Below, piece after piece: positions 22,955 to 34,062 of a stretch of 64,000 nucleotides of DNA; position 1 is the stretch's first letter; every line of letters begins with the position of its first letter. This stretch comes from Fallopia convolvulus. Its lineage: Eukaryota; Streptophyta; Magnoliopsida; Caryophyllales; Polygonaceae. The position numbers were made by a program, and so were the translations under genes. Location of the stretch: NCBI GenBank assembly GCA_964016875.1, contig OZ024720.1, positions 38,965,106-39,029,105 of the forward strand, written 5' to 3'. The notes under the pieces were generated by a model, which was given only the letters and a program-made list of their open reading frames with translations, made no database searches and was not told the origin of the DNA.

Positions 22955-23118
22955 GAAGGTAGAGAGAGTAGTGTGTTCTAAAGTAAATCACAACAAGCAA
23001 TACCACACCTTGATCAAGCCAAAACTTGCCTCAAAGCAATCCAATCAACTTAATTCAGTTTTGGGGCTGTTTTGAGGGAGTAAAATGGTAGATATAGTGT
23101 AGGTATGGAATACTAATG
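22955..23118 (-). other. Residual 5' leader of G1-a
   Basis: This 164-bp stub matches the first part of the G1-b leader (40413-40573) and then stops at the deletion junction. Confidence 0.85.
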
Positions 23119-23657
23119 AACTAAAAATATCTCTAACAACCAGGAGAGAGAAAATATCTCTAACAACCAGGAGAGAGAAAATATCTCTAACAACCAGGAG
23201 AGAGAAAATCAACCAACTAACATAAGCCTATTGGCTGATTTCTCTACATTATTAAAATAACTAGAAATTGTTCATAATAAAATAAATAAGATATTTTCTT
23301 CAATTTAGAATGGTCAAGTCAAAGGGTTGACTTTGACCCATATACCAATTCATCTCACCCGGTCACTTACTAAATTCAGCCCTAAAGTGAGACAAACTAA
23401 TATATGTTTCTAAATAAAGAAATAGTGCATTTCGGCCCTCATATTATCAATCCATGGAATCCGGGCTCAATTGATGTCGAATGCACGAGACCCACTTCGC
23501 CTTGCTAGGCTCTTCAATAACCGCTGCCAATCGAACCAAGATCGCTGTTGTGCCTTGAGCAATCTTCTTAGCTCGACTTCTTGTGATTGGTCCGTCAGAA
23601 GGCACTCGAATCAACTCATCGACGTCGGTTTGAGACATGGCAGGCTTCACTGCATCA
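23119..23657 (-). repeat. Truncated 5' LTR of G1-a (539 bp)
   Basis: It corresponds to 17242-17780 of the 3' LTR at the same length, with three minisatellite copies. Only a few differences are visible (caatttagaatgg for caatttataatgg; gatcgctg for gatcgttg). The part containing the AT box and LTR 3' end is deleted. Confidence 0.93.
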
Positions 23658-23703
23658 ATAAGTATAAATAATGAGGATAGTATCAAGCAAATAAGCACAT
23701 TCT
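23658..23703. repeat. 46-bp satellite remnant between G1-a and G2-B
   Basis: ataagtataaataatgagg...aagcacattct is a piece of one satellite monomer. It shows that G1-a and G2-B are separate insertions less than 50 bp apart. Confidence 0.9.
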
Positions 23704-24751
23704 TGATGAGAGGATTGATGGTGTAGATGATGGTGAAAAGAGATCCCTGAAGAATGGTAGGAAATTGTCACTTGGTTCGAAGATGGTGGAGCTAGGTGGC
23801 TGAATTTCGTCTGGGATTAAAAGGGTAGATCTCCCTCGTACGGACACAGAATTGGGTGATTCCAAACCCCAGAGTTAGATCTTTGAGTCTAGTTTAATCC
23901 CTCAAATTTTGTGATCCAGATGATATTTAGATTGAAGGATATGTCGATTATACTGAAGTGGTGCAGCCACAAAGATGGCAATGGAATGATTGAAAATGGA
24001 ATGGCGGAGTGATGGATATGGATGTTGCCCTTGGATATGACTCACCAAGAACAACAAACTAGATTGCAAGAGCGTCGGATATGAATCACCAATGTTCTAA
24101 CAAGAGATTGAACGAAAAACAAACAAAGGAACTTTAGATTGAAAACAAGTAAAGAGAAAGCATGTTCATCGTTCAAGTCTCAGCTCAAAGGAGGCCACAA
24201 ATGAGACTTAATATCCTAGGCCACGCCTCTCTCTCTCTCTCTCTCATTTCAGCCATAAATCCTCTCGTTATTACATAAAACAACCCAAAAGTTTAAAGAA
24301 ACTAACTTAAAGCCCTTAACGAAACTTAAGTCAAGTTTATGCACTAGTTTCTCCAAAAGTCACAATAATACTCCACCCTTCTCCATTGTTAGCCAAAATC
24401 CAACTTATGAGCCATGATCTCCTCCTTGATCTTGTCAAGAATTGCTTTAGCTTGGGCTCGTGTGATGCGTCCAAATAGGGCCTAGTACGTTGACTTGGCT
24501 TCTTAGCGCCTCAGACACTGGCCTTGTACATTTGTCCATGTCAAGACCCTCCTTTTTCGTGGAAAATGAACTTGTCATTAGGGCTGAGATCTTCACTCAA
24601 ATTAGGGAGAATAGTTCCTTTAAAAGTGCCCGAAGAAGTGGTACCATCCATCAAAGGCCAAGGCGCGCCTAGGTCGGAAATCAGTGTGTGCAACGACGCC
24701 CCGATTGGCACGGTACCGTGGGGCCATGACTCGGTAGATGGAATCACATCA
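23704..24751 (-). repeat. 3' LTR of G2-B (1048 bp)
   Basis: It runs from tgatgagaggattgatgg to gaatcacatca and shares most of its sequence with the G2-A LTR. It contains a ctctctct run near 24227-24246. The polypurine tract beside it is decayed (tcatcatccccattaaaagg). Confidence 0.92.
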
Positions 24752-25631
24752 TCATCATCCCCATTAAAAGGATTCGTCCTCGAATCTATCATGCCTGTAA
24801 AACAAAGGAGAAATCGAGGGAAGCACAAGCAAGTACAATCTATAGAAGTCAATTTAAGAATAACATATCCAATCTCAATATGATAGGCCCGAAAGTATGC
24901 ACTAGCTACACCACTTCTCTTCCTATTCTTACAGGTACATCTCATAATAAGGACATGAAGAGATTGAGTGTAAGTAGGCATCAATGGAATTCTATAACCT
25001 ATATGCATCCTAGATGACATGTATTGGGCAAGAGAACTAAAATGGAAGCAAGAGTACTTAGTCCTAGATGTCACAAATGCATGAAAGAAAAGTGAAATTA
25101 TTTGATCAAATGCATGTGACACAACCAACACATAGTCATAGATATAGAATGAGGAGTGCAAGAAACTTCCCTGAGAGGTGCACTCGTATCACCATGTGAG
25201 CTCAACAATGGAGGTAGGGCTTCTGGCTCCCTTGGTGTGGCATTCTCCATGACAAAGACATCTTTCTTGGCCTCCACAAGAAAAGGAATGTAATCATCGC
25301 TTGGAGTGACTAAAACAGCCTCGTCCTCCTCATGGAGCAAGAAGGGCAAACTTGAAGGAATCATAGGAAATGCATCCATCCATGGTGTAGCCAATGAGTT
25401 CATGGAGCTAGGAGTGATGGTAGGACGATGCTTGATTTTAGGAGACAATTCCACAACCTCCTCCACTTCTTGTAATATGTGCATCAGTTCTATTGGACAC
25501 TTGATGGTAATGAGTTGTTCCAATCCATGGAAAGTAGTCTCTCTTTTTTGTTGTTCTGTGTCACTCATCACTCTTTGTTGGATGGAAGTCTCCTCCCCAT
25601 TACAAAGGGTCGTCCTCGATCCTTGATCTTG
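24752..25631 (-). pseudogene. G2-B 3' interior, broken copy of the 482-codon ORF
   Basis: It encodes two partial frames (25571-25098 and 25161-24541) similar to the unrecognised ORF of G2-A, including PSSLPFLLHEEDEAVLVTPS and AFVTSRTKYSCFHFSSL. A shift near 25150 breaks it. It is cut at 25631/25637 by the tandem element. Confidence 0.8.
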
Positions 25632-25636
25632 AACAT

Positions 25637-26219
25637 TGATACGCTAATTCTGTATTTTTATTAGGATTTATGAGTGTTTTAGGCTAGATTAGGGTGTTTA
25701 TTTGAAGAGCCTACAGTTGAAGATTTTGAAGACAGAGATCCTAATTCGTGCTGAAGACCCGCTTTACAGCGGTTGCAAGGAAATACAAATTGAATACTTT
25801 ACGGAGTTAAGACCCACGCCCTCGGGTTGGACCTGAGGCCGCGGTAGCGAGAAGAATCTGAGAGCTGAGAAGTGGCTGAACCCACACTCGAAGATGCGAA
25901 CCGCGCTCGCGGTTCGAGGTGATTCCGTGGCCGAGGAGATCGAGATGACCCGCGTCCCCGGTTTGGATCCGCGCTCGCGGGTGGCCTTATATCCGAGGCG
26001 TCAATTTTCTTTATTTTCTATCTTTTTATATTATTTATATCATTTAGGTTTCGGATATTATTTCGACTATTTAAGCTTAGTTGCGTTCCACAATTCAGAG
26101 ACCACATTTAGTTTTAATTGAGTTTTTTTTCTATTATGGAGAACTAATTTCCCTTGGAGTTTGTTTGATCAACGAAACTTTTTTATGTAATTCGTGAGAT
26201 TCTGGTAACTTTTCTATCC
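25637..26219 (+). repeat. LTR1 of the tandem element, 3'-truncated
   Basis: It matches LTR3 up to tttctatcc, then changes to gcccgcggtcgcttacc, which is not in LTR3. The deletion removed the LTR 3' end and, by inference, the primer site. It includes a CpG-dense block (25805-25990) with ccgcgctcgcgg-type motifs. Confidence 0.85.
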
Positions 26220-26607
26220 GCCCGCGGTCGCTTACCGTCTAGCTCCGCTCGTCGTCAACAGTTGAGGTCGAAATTTTGTTGGAAGGTTTGAGCGCATTTG
26301 ACTCCAGATCTGATCGGTTAGTCCATATCCTTGCTTTTGAAGTTCGATTGGTTCTTGTTGGAGTCGAAATTCTTGTTGTTTGAAGAGATTTGAGGAGCCA
26401 TTATCGGCGAAACCCAGATCTGAAAATCGCAGACCCGAGCCCCCGGTTTCATTCCATGCCCGCGGGTTGACTCGCTGAAACCGTGCTCACCCCTGGATTC
26501 CGAGCTCGTGGTTTGAGTTTTCCATCCGCGCCCTCTGTTTCGATCCTCGTCCGCGGTTATTAGTAAATTCCGGGTAATTTTCTCACTCGATTCTGTCTTT
26601 TATCAGT

Positions 26608-27854
26608 ATGGCATATTTCGGTTTACATAATCTGACTGAGGCCCAAATGGAATTATGAGATAAGTATGAGGATATGGATTTTTTCAGTACTAAGTTCTTT
26701 GATATTCCTACACTGATAGACTTGGGATTTATGGAGTGTACAGAGCGTTTGCTTGAGATTGGGGGTTTAGGTACATTCAGTACTAGATCTTTGCCTACTT
26801 ATAGAGGACTTACCATTAAGTTTCTGTCCACTTTCCGATTTTTTGATGGGCTTCTGAGCTTTCATGCATGTGATAGATTATGTAGTATGACCCGTGAGGA
26901 GGCTTATCTTAGATTTGGGATCACTTCACCACCTACTGATGGGTGGAAGACTATACTGACAAATGCTACAGTTTTTTATTTTTGGCATACTCTTACTGGC
27001 TCCCAGTTCAACACCAAATCTGGGGAGACAAACAGTGAGATTCCCCACCCTTGTGTGCGTTTGTGTCATAAGATCCTAGCTATGGCATTTCTAGGCAGGG
27101 AGAGTCGAACAAGGTGTTTGCACATGATATGAGGATTATTAGATGCTTGTTCCCTTTTCCATCTGAGTGCCCAGATTGGTCTGGACTGTTTATTCATTCT
27201 GCTAAGAAGTATTCCAATAGGGGAGGGCAGATAGGTTTAGGTGGTATGGTTACTCTCTTAGCCACCAAATTTGTTTCTATAGAGTAGATTGAGGCACGAT
27301 TTGGAGGACACTGTACTGATGGGTACAGATATATGCATTAGGCTTTAGTTAGGGCTAGTTGTTTGAGAGGGTCAGTTGAGGGAGGTTGGACTTGGTTGCA
27401 TGGGCACCCTGCTACAACATTTCTGCGTCTGCCTACAGCTTTACTTTATGGAAATGTTGTATATTCATTTCATTTACAGCCTGATGTAGACGTTCCTATA
27501 GAGGAGGTTGATATGGAGGATTATAAGGATGGTGGTGGAGGATAGGATGATCGTGTTGAGGCTTTCCATGCTAGATTTTATTTTGAGCCATTTGGATGGG
27601 CTCCTAGTCCACAGTCTGCAGCTGGTTGGGGTGTACCACCCCCAACTACTCATGCATCTTCTTCTGCTTCTATTTCTGTTGCATCTGGTTTACCATGGAC
27701 TCCTGAGATGACATTTGAGGAGCGAGTTCTGTGTGGATTGCAGCACTTATCAGTTCGACAGGATGCGATGTGGGAGCACCAGAGACAACCCGCTTCATTT
27801 TTCCAAACTCAGTGGCCTCATTTTCCACAATTTCCTCCACCTGATCAGCAGTGA
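26608..27854 (+). pseudogene. Athila ORF1-like gene, copy 1, multiply broken
   Basis: The start codon at 26608 opens MAYFGLHNLTEAQMEL and meets TGA about 16 codons later, where copy 2 has TGG. The frame resumes (MDFFSTKFFDIPTLIDLGF) and carries a conserved stretch: YRGLTIKFLSTF, YLRFGITSPP, FYFWHTLTGSQFN, LCHKILAMAFLGRESRT. This pattern resembles the plant Athila ORF1 family. A one-base deletion near 27103 shifts the frame; the continuation holds in-frame TAGs near 27285, 27340 and 27543 and ends at TGA 27852 after a Pro/Gln-rich tail. The frameshift and all three TAGs are shared with copy 2, so they predate the duplication. Confidence 0.75.
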
Positions 27855-28549
27855 GTCTTCTGATTCCCTTTTTCTATACTTTGTTCTTTATTTCTTAGCT
27901 TCATTGAGGACAATGAAGGATTTAAGTAAGGGGGAAGGGATTCACTGCTATATTTGTATTATATGTACATTTGCATGTTATTTCTATCATTTGATTCAGT
28001 ATTTTTAGTTTAAATAAAAAAAATTAAAAATTAAAAAAGCCATAAAAATATAATAAAAGGCATATAAAATTCTAGGATGAGTTGAAAACCCGAAAGGGCG
28101 GCTTAGGTAATAAGCAGGTAACCCGGATCAGCATTAGGCTAAGGTAATATGAGATTTGTGAGAGATGTGATTATTTGTGAGCACACCTAAGAAAAATGAA
28201 AAGAGTGATTAGGTGAAAACCCGAAAGGGCGCCTAAGTAGAATGAGTGGTAAATTCAGAGTGTTTAGGATTCATATTCTACTTTGGTGTCTGGGGATTAC
28301 ACTTTAGATTTTGGGTAGATCCTAGGTTGCTCTACACTTTTTAGAGCTTGAGTGCTATATCTTGTATCTGTGAGGTGTGTGATTTGAGCATTCATGTTTT
28401 TGCTCATTATTTCTCTACATGGGTCCGGGTTGTGAGTTGAGAGTTAGATTATTTATATTTCCCTCTACTTCATGTGGATCTTTGATAGGATTATTGTTGG
28501 ATTTATTGAGCCTACTCGAGGACGAGCAAGATCTAAGTATGGGGGAATT
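27855..28549 (+). other. 3' non-coding region of internal unit 1
   Basis: It contains gaggacaatgaaggatttaag followed by taagggggaagggga (near 27905-27945), a polypurine-like motif after the ORF; two cccgaaagggcg motifs (near 28090 and 28222); and a polypurine tract, agtatgggggaatt, directly before LTR2. These are typical of Athila/Tat 3' regions. No gene seen. Confidence 0.7.
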
Positions 28550-29149
28550 TGATATGTTGGTTTTAGTAAAGCCTAATTATGTATGTTTATTAGGATTTCT
28601 GAGTGTTTTAGGCTAGATTAGGGTGTTTATTTGAAGAGCCTACAGTTGAAAATTTTGAAGACACAGATCCTAATTGGAACTGAAGACCCGCTTTACAACG
28701 GTTGCATTGAAATACAGATTGATGACTTTACGGAGTTAAGACCCGCACCCTCGGGTTGGACCCGAGGCCGCGGTGGAGAGAAGAATCCGAGGACTGAGAA
28801 GCGGCTGAACCCGCGCTCGAGGATGCGAACCGCGCTCGCAATTCGAGGTGATTTTGCGGCCGAGGAGATCGAGATGACCCGCGTCCCCGGTTTGGATCCG
28901 CGCTCGCGGGTGGCCTTATATCCGAGGCGTCGATTTTCTTTATTTTCTATCTTTTTATATTATTTATATCATTTAGGTTTCAGATATTATTTTGACTATT
29001 TAAGCTTAGTTTCGTTCCACAATTCGGAGACCACTTTTAGTTTTAATTGAGTTTTGTTTTCTATCATGGAGAACTAATTTCCCTTGGAATTTGTTTGATC
29101 AAGGAAAGCTTTTTATGTAATTCGTGAGATTCTGGTAACTTTTTTATCC
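28550..29149 (+). repeat. LTR2 of the tandem element, 3'-truncated
   Basis: It has the same truncation joint as LTR1 (tatcc/gcccgcggtcg at 29149). It doubles as 3' LTR of unit 1 and 5' LTR of unit 2. Confidence 0.85.
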
Positions 29150-29537
29150 GCCCGCGGTCGCTTACCGTCCAGCCCCGCTCGTCGTCAACAGTTGAGGTCG
29201 AAATTTTGTTGGAAGGTTTGAGCGCATTTGACTCCAGATCTGATCGGTTAGTCCATATCCTTGCTTTTGAAGTTCGATTGGTTCTTGTTGGAGTCGGAAT
29301 TCTTGTTGTTTGAAGAGATTTGAGGAGCCATTATCGGCGAAACCCAAATCTGAAAATCGTAGACCCACGCCACCGGTTGCATTCCGTGCCCGCGGGTTGA
29401 CTCACCGAAACCGCGCTCACCCTTGGATTCCGAGCTCGCGGTTTGAGTTTTCTAGCCGTGCCCTCTAAATCGATCCTCGTCCGCGGTTATTAGTAAATTT
29501 CGGGTAATTTTCTCACTCGATTCTGTCTTTTATCAGT

Positions 29538-30784
29538 ATTGCATATTTCGGTTTACATAATCGGACTGAGGCCCAAAGGGAATTATGGGATAAGTATGAG
29601 GATATGGATTTTGTCAGTACTAAGTTCTTTGATATCCCTACACTGATAGACTTGGGAGATAGGGAGTGTACGGAGCGTTTGCTTGAGACTGGGGGTTTAG
29701 GTACATTCAGTACTAGATCTATGCCTACTTACAGAGGACTTACCATTAAGTTTCTATCCACTTTCTGATTTTTTGACGGGGTTTTGTGCTTTCATGCATG
29801 TGATAGATTATGTAGTATGACCCGTGAGGAGGCTTATCTTAGATTTGGGATCACTTCACCACCTATTGATGCGTGGAAGACTATACTGACAGATGCTACT
29901 GTTTTTTATTTCTGGCATACTCTTACTGGCTCCCAGTTCAACACCAAATCTGGGGAGACAAACAATGAGATTCCCCACCCTTGTGTGCGTTTGTGTCATA
30001 AGATCCTAGCTATGGCATTTCTAGGCAGGGAGAGTCGAACAAGGTGTTTGCACATGATATGAGGATTATTAGATGCTTGTTCCCTTTTCCATCTGAGTGC
30101 CCAGATTGGTCTGGACTGTTTATTCATTCTGCTAAGAAGTATTCCAATAGGGGAGGGCAGATAGGTTTAGGTGGTATGGTTACTCTCTTAGCCACCAAAT
30201 TTGTTTCTATAGAGTAGATTGAGGCACGATTTGGAGGACACTGTACTGATGGGTACAGATATATGCATTAGGCTTTAGTTAGGGCTAGTTGTTTGAGAGG
30301 GTCAGTTGAGGGAGGTTGGACTTGGTTGCATGGGCACCCTGCTACAACATTTCTGCGTCTGCCTACACCTTTACTTTATGGAAATGTTGTATATTCATTT
30401 CATTTACAGCCTAATGTTGACGTTCCTATAGAGGAGGTTGATATGGAGGATTATAAGGATGATGGTGGAGGATAGGATGATCGTGTTGAGGCTTTCCATG
30501 CTAGATTTTATTTTGATCCATTTGGATGGGCTCCTAGTCCACAGTCTGCAGCTGGTTGGGGTGTACCACCCCCAACTACTCATGCATCTTCTTCTGCTTC
30601 TACTTCTGTTGCATCTGGTTTACCATGGACTCCTGAGATGACATTTGAGGAGCGAGTTCTGTGTGGATTGCAGCACTTATCAGTTCGACAGGATGCGATG
30701 TGGGAGCACCAGAGACAGCCCGCTTCATTTTTCCAAACTCAGTGGCCTCATTTTCCACAATTTCCTCCACCTGATCAACAGTGA
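29538..30784 (+). pseudogene. Athila ORF1-like gene, copy 2, multiply broken
   Basis: It is nearly identical to copy 1. The start codon is ATT instead of ATG, and a TGA interrupts near 29766 (ctttctgatttt) where copy 1 reads on. The segment HACDRLCSMTREEAYLRFG to LGRESRT is open (29784-30062), then the same one-base frameshift and the same downstream TAGs as in copy 1 follow. It ends at TGA 30782 after a Pro/Gln-rich tail. Confidence 0.75.
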
Positions 30785-31481
30785 GTCTTCTGATTCCCTT
30801 TTTCTATACTTTGTTCTTTATTTCTTAGCTTCATTGAGGACAATGAAGGATTTAAGTAAGGGGGAGGGGATTCACTGCTATATTTGTATTATATGTACAT
30901 TTGCATGTTATTTCTATCATTTGATTCAGTACTTTTAGTTTAAATAAAAAAAATTAAAAATTAAAAAAGCCATAAAAATATAATAAAAGGCATATAAAAT
31001 CCTAGGATGAGTTGAAAACCCGAAAGGGCGACTTAGGTAATAAGCAGGTAACCCAGATCAGCATTAGGCTAAGGTAATATGAGATTTGTGAGAGATGTGA
31101 TTAGTTGTGAGCACACCTAAGAAAAATGAAAAGAGTGATTAGGTGAAAACCCGAAAGGGCGCCTAAGTAGAATGAGTGGTAAATTCAGAGTGTTTAGGAT
31201 TCATATTCTACTTTGGCGTCTGGGGATTACACTTTAGATTTTGGGTAGATCCTAGGTTGCTCTACACTTTTTAGAGCTTGAGTGCTATATCTTGTATCTG
31301 TGAGGTGTGTGATTTGAGCTTTCATGTTTTTGCTCATTATTTCTCTACATGGGTTCGGGTTGTGAGTTGAGCGTTAGATTATTTATATTTCCCTCTACTT
31401 CATGTGGATCTTTGATAGGATTATTGTTAGATTTATTTTGAGCTTACTCGAGGACGAGCAAGATCTAAGTATGGGGGAATT
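30785..31481 (+). other. 3' non-coding region of internal unit 2, with polypurine tract
   Basis: Repeats the motifs of the first unit, including cccgaaagggcg (near 31020 and 31155). It ends with the polypurine tract agtatgggggaatt (31468-31481) before LTR3. Confidence 0.75.
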
Positions 31482-32710
31482 TGATACGTTGGTTTTAGTA
31501 AAGCCTAATTATGTATGTTTATTAGGATTTTTGAGTGTTTTAGGCTAGATTAGGGTGTTTATTTGAAGAGCCTACAGTTGAAGATTTTAAAGACAGAGAT
31601 CCTAATTGGAAATAAAGACCCGCTTTACAACGGTTGCAAGGAAATACAAATTGATGACTTTACGGAGTTAAGACCCGCACCCTCGGGTTGGACCCGAGGC
31701 CGCGGTGGAGAGAAGAATCTGAGGGCTGAGAAACGGCTGAACCCGCGCTCGAGGATGCGAACCGCGCTCGCAGTTCGAGGTGATTCTGCGGCCGAGGAGA
31801 TCGAGATGACCCGCGTCCCCGGTTTGGATCCGCGCTCGCGGGTGGCCTTATATCCGAGGCGCCGATTTTCTTTATTTTCTATCTTTTTATATTATTTATA
31901 TCTTTTATGTTTCAGATATTATTTCGAATATTTAAGCTTAGTTTCGTTTTCAGTTTAGGAGTTCCACAATTTAGAGACCACTTATAGTTTTAATTGAGTT
32001 TTTATTTTCTATTATGGAGAACTAATTTCCCTTGAAATTTGTTTGATCAAGCAAACCTTTTTATGTAATTCGTGAGATTCTGGTAACTTTTCTATCCCTC
32101 GGTTAATATCAAAACTCTTGTGCTAAATTTTATGATTATCAATTGATTTCTCTTGGTGCGCAACTTGTTGAATTTGATTGATATTCTACTGTTTGGATTG
32201 GGTTGATTGTTGTATGTGCAATCTTATTTATCCTTGAAACAACTCTTTTCTAGGATCATGGACTAGAATTGAGGAAGAGTATTTGATTGTCATTTTATGC
32301 ATGAGACTCGTAGCTTGATTTCATGATTTAATATCCTTCTATCCTTAATATTTTGCATGATTTGTATTAAGCGTTCTTGTTCATATCATAATTTCGCTTG
32401 GACCGTGGACAAGCGGAAATCTTTTATAAGGATTGGAATTAACCTGAAAATTAATAGAAAAGTGGATGAATCAATGATCGAATGATTAAAAAGGTGGATT
32501 TGGTTGAATAAACTCTGCTTTCCTTCAATTGATTTAATCCCCAATATTATTTGCTTGTATGCCTAAACTTCCAAAACCCATGTCCTGTTATCTGCTGATT
32601 GTTCATAGTCCCGATTCTCTTGGGTACAATCCCTTACTTTCATACTATACTAGTTTGTAGTTTAGGGTAATTTATTTATGATCTTGGCAACAACGACTTT
32701 AGCCGAGTCA
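31482..32710 (+). repeat. LTR3 of the tandem element, complete (1229 bp)
   Basis: It runs from tgatacgttgg to gccgagtca next to the TSD aacat. The 3' 610 bp (ctcggttaatatc...), absent from LTR1 and LTR2, contain gattctcttgggtacaatccc (near 32614-32634), a phrase common near plant LTR ends. Confidence 0.85.
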
Positions 32711-32715
32711 AACAT

Positions 32716-33783
32716 CCTCAACATAATCGTTAGAAAACGAAGGAACAAGGTTAGAAACGCTGAATACCTCATGGTCGCCTCGTTCCTTGAAAGTGTGATC
32801 ATGCTCTTCTCATTTCTTCGTGATCTTCCCCACTTGAGGCACTTGTGTCCTCTCATCTAGCCCTAGGAATCGGCTCTCCAAGGCATCAAAGCATGCCTCC
32901 ATGCGTGCCTCCATGGATTCCATGGATTGTTGCAACGTTTGTTGAAAGGATTGTTGCATAGATTGCAACATGGCAGCCACCGAACTAGTGGACATCTCTT
33001 CAACCTGTTGCTTATCCTTCTCGTCACCTACACTTGTCATTTTACAACCACGGCAAAAATCAACGTATAGAGTGCACTTGAAATAACCACCAAGACTTGC
33101 CCGAGATGAAAATCCGACAAGTTGCAAGTATGCAAAGGACAACAAAGGACAAACAAAGAAGAGATTCACCACACACTTGTCTAAGATAACAATGCTAGGA
33201 AGCTACTAAACAACCAAGACAACAAGCATCAAGTATAATTAATTAATTAATTTTTTTTGTTCGAGTAGGCATTTGCTAGGCTCTACTAGTTGACTACTCT
33301 TTCCGTGCCCGACCCCTTATTAGCTTTACCCCGCTGGACAAGGTTTTTCTAGTCTTAATATTTTTTTTGTGCCTGGTGCCTTATTAGCTTTACGCCACCG
33401 GCAAGGTTTTTCTGATTTAGTAAAAGAATTCAAACACAACTTTAAGCAACAACACAAGATGTTCCGTCTTGGTGTCGTTCCCGTATCCCAGCACCGAACC
33501 ATTCAACAAGCATGTAACGAAGAGGATTAAGGCTAGTTTTGGACACAACAAGCCACGTTTTTTTTTATTCATGGATGTTTTTGAGTAGCAATTTCAGCCA
33601 TGGATGTTCATCCAATTCAGCCAAGACAACAACAACTCAAAACAACAAATCTCCCACAACAACACAAGACAACAACACCAACTAAGGCCGCACACAAAAC
33701 AAACGCAGCCACAAAGAAATTTCGACCCAAAGAACTTGCAACAAGTGGAAATTCAAGGTCGGATCAAGGATTATATGGTGATA
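32716..33783 (-). pseudogene. G2-B 5' interior: gag N-terminus and leader
   Basis: On the minus strand a Met at 33040 opens MTSVGDEKDKQQVEEMSTSS, the same gag-N as G2-A, with a Gln/Met-rich coiled-coil-like region (MQQSFQQTLQQSMESMEAR), ending near 32810. Upstream is the leader with the ccttattagctttac motifs, interrupted at 33783 by S2. No capsid, knuckle or protease is found in this piece. Confidence 0.75.
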
Positions 33784-34062
33784 TGATGTGTACCTGCCCT
33801 AGCCCTAGAGTCCCGAGACCGTGGAGACCCCCTTGGGCTAATCCGCAGCTCCGTAGGACTCGTGCCAAGACCCGTGGTCTGCCTCACCATCGGCACCACG
33901 ACCCCGACCGCTTGAGTCGTGCCAGCGCCGGGCCAACCCGGCGTCGGCACATGAGGTTCTTGCGTCGCGCCTCTCGGACCGACGCACCAACTCTCGGAAC
34001 TGCCGAGTCCCATGCCCTCGGTACCGAGTCCCAAGTCTCGGTACCGCCCGCCATGCCAACGC

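Larger units (their letters stand above)
16581..23657 (-). mobile_element. G1-a, CRM-like Ty3/Gypsy retrotransposon with truncated 5' end
   Basis: A perfect TSD ataag lies at 16576-16580 and 23658-23662. The 3' LTR (16581-17780) is complete and gag-pol (17570-22954) is open. Most of the 5' leader, the primer site and the 3' half of the 5' LTR are gone: at 23118/23119 the leader (ggaatactaatga) is joined directly to the middle of the LTR (aactaaaaatatctc). Compared with G1-b, about 1.2 kb of leader and about 660 bp of LTR are missing. The element cannot prime reverse transcription. Confidence 0.95.
25637..32710 (+). mobile_element. Athila/Tat-like element in tandem form: three LTRs, two internal regions
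   Basis: A perfect TSD aacat lies at 25632-25636 and 32711-32715. LTR starts recur at 25637 (tgatacgctaat), 28550 (tgatatgttgg) and 31482 (tgatacgttgg), a period of about 2.92 kb. The two internal regions are nearly identical and each carries an Athila ORF1-like pseudogene and a 3' non-coding region. LTR1 and LTR2 share a deletion of their 3' part; only LTR3 (31482-32710) is complete. No RT or integrase is present. Plus orientation is shown by the polypurine tract before LTR2 and LTR3. Unequal recombination between LTRs of a deletion derivative would produce this. Confidence 0.9.
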
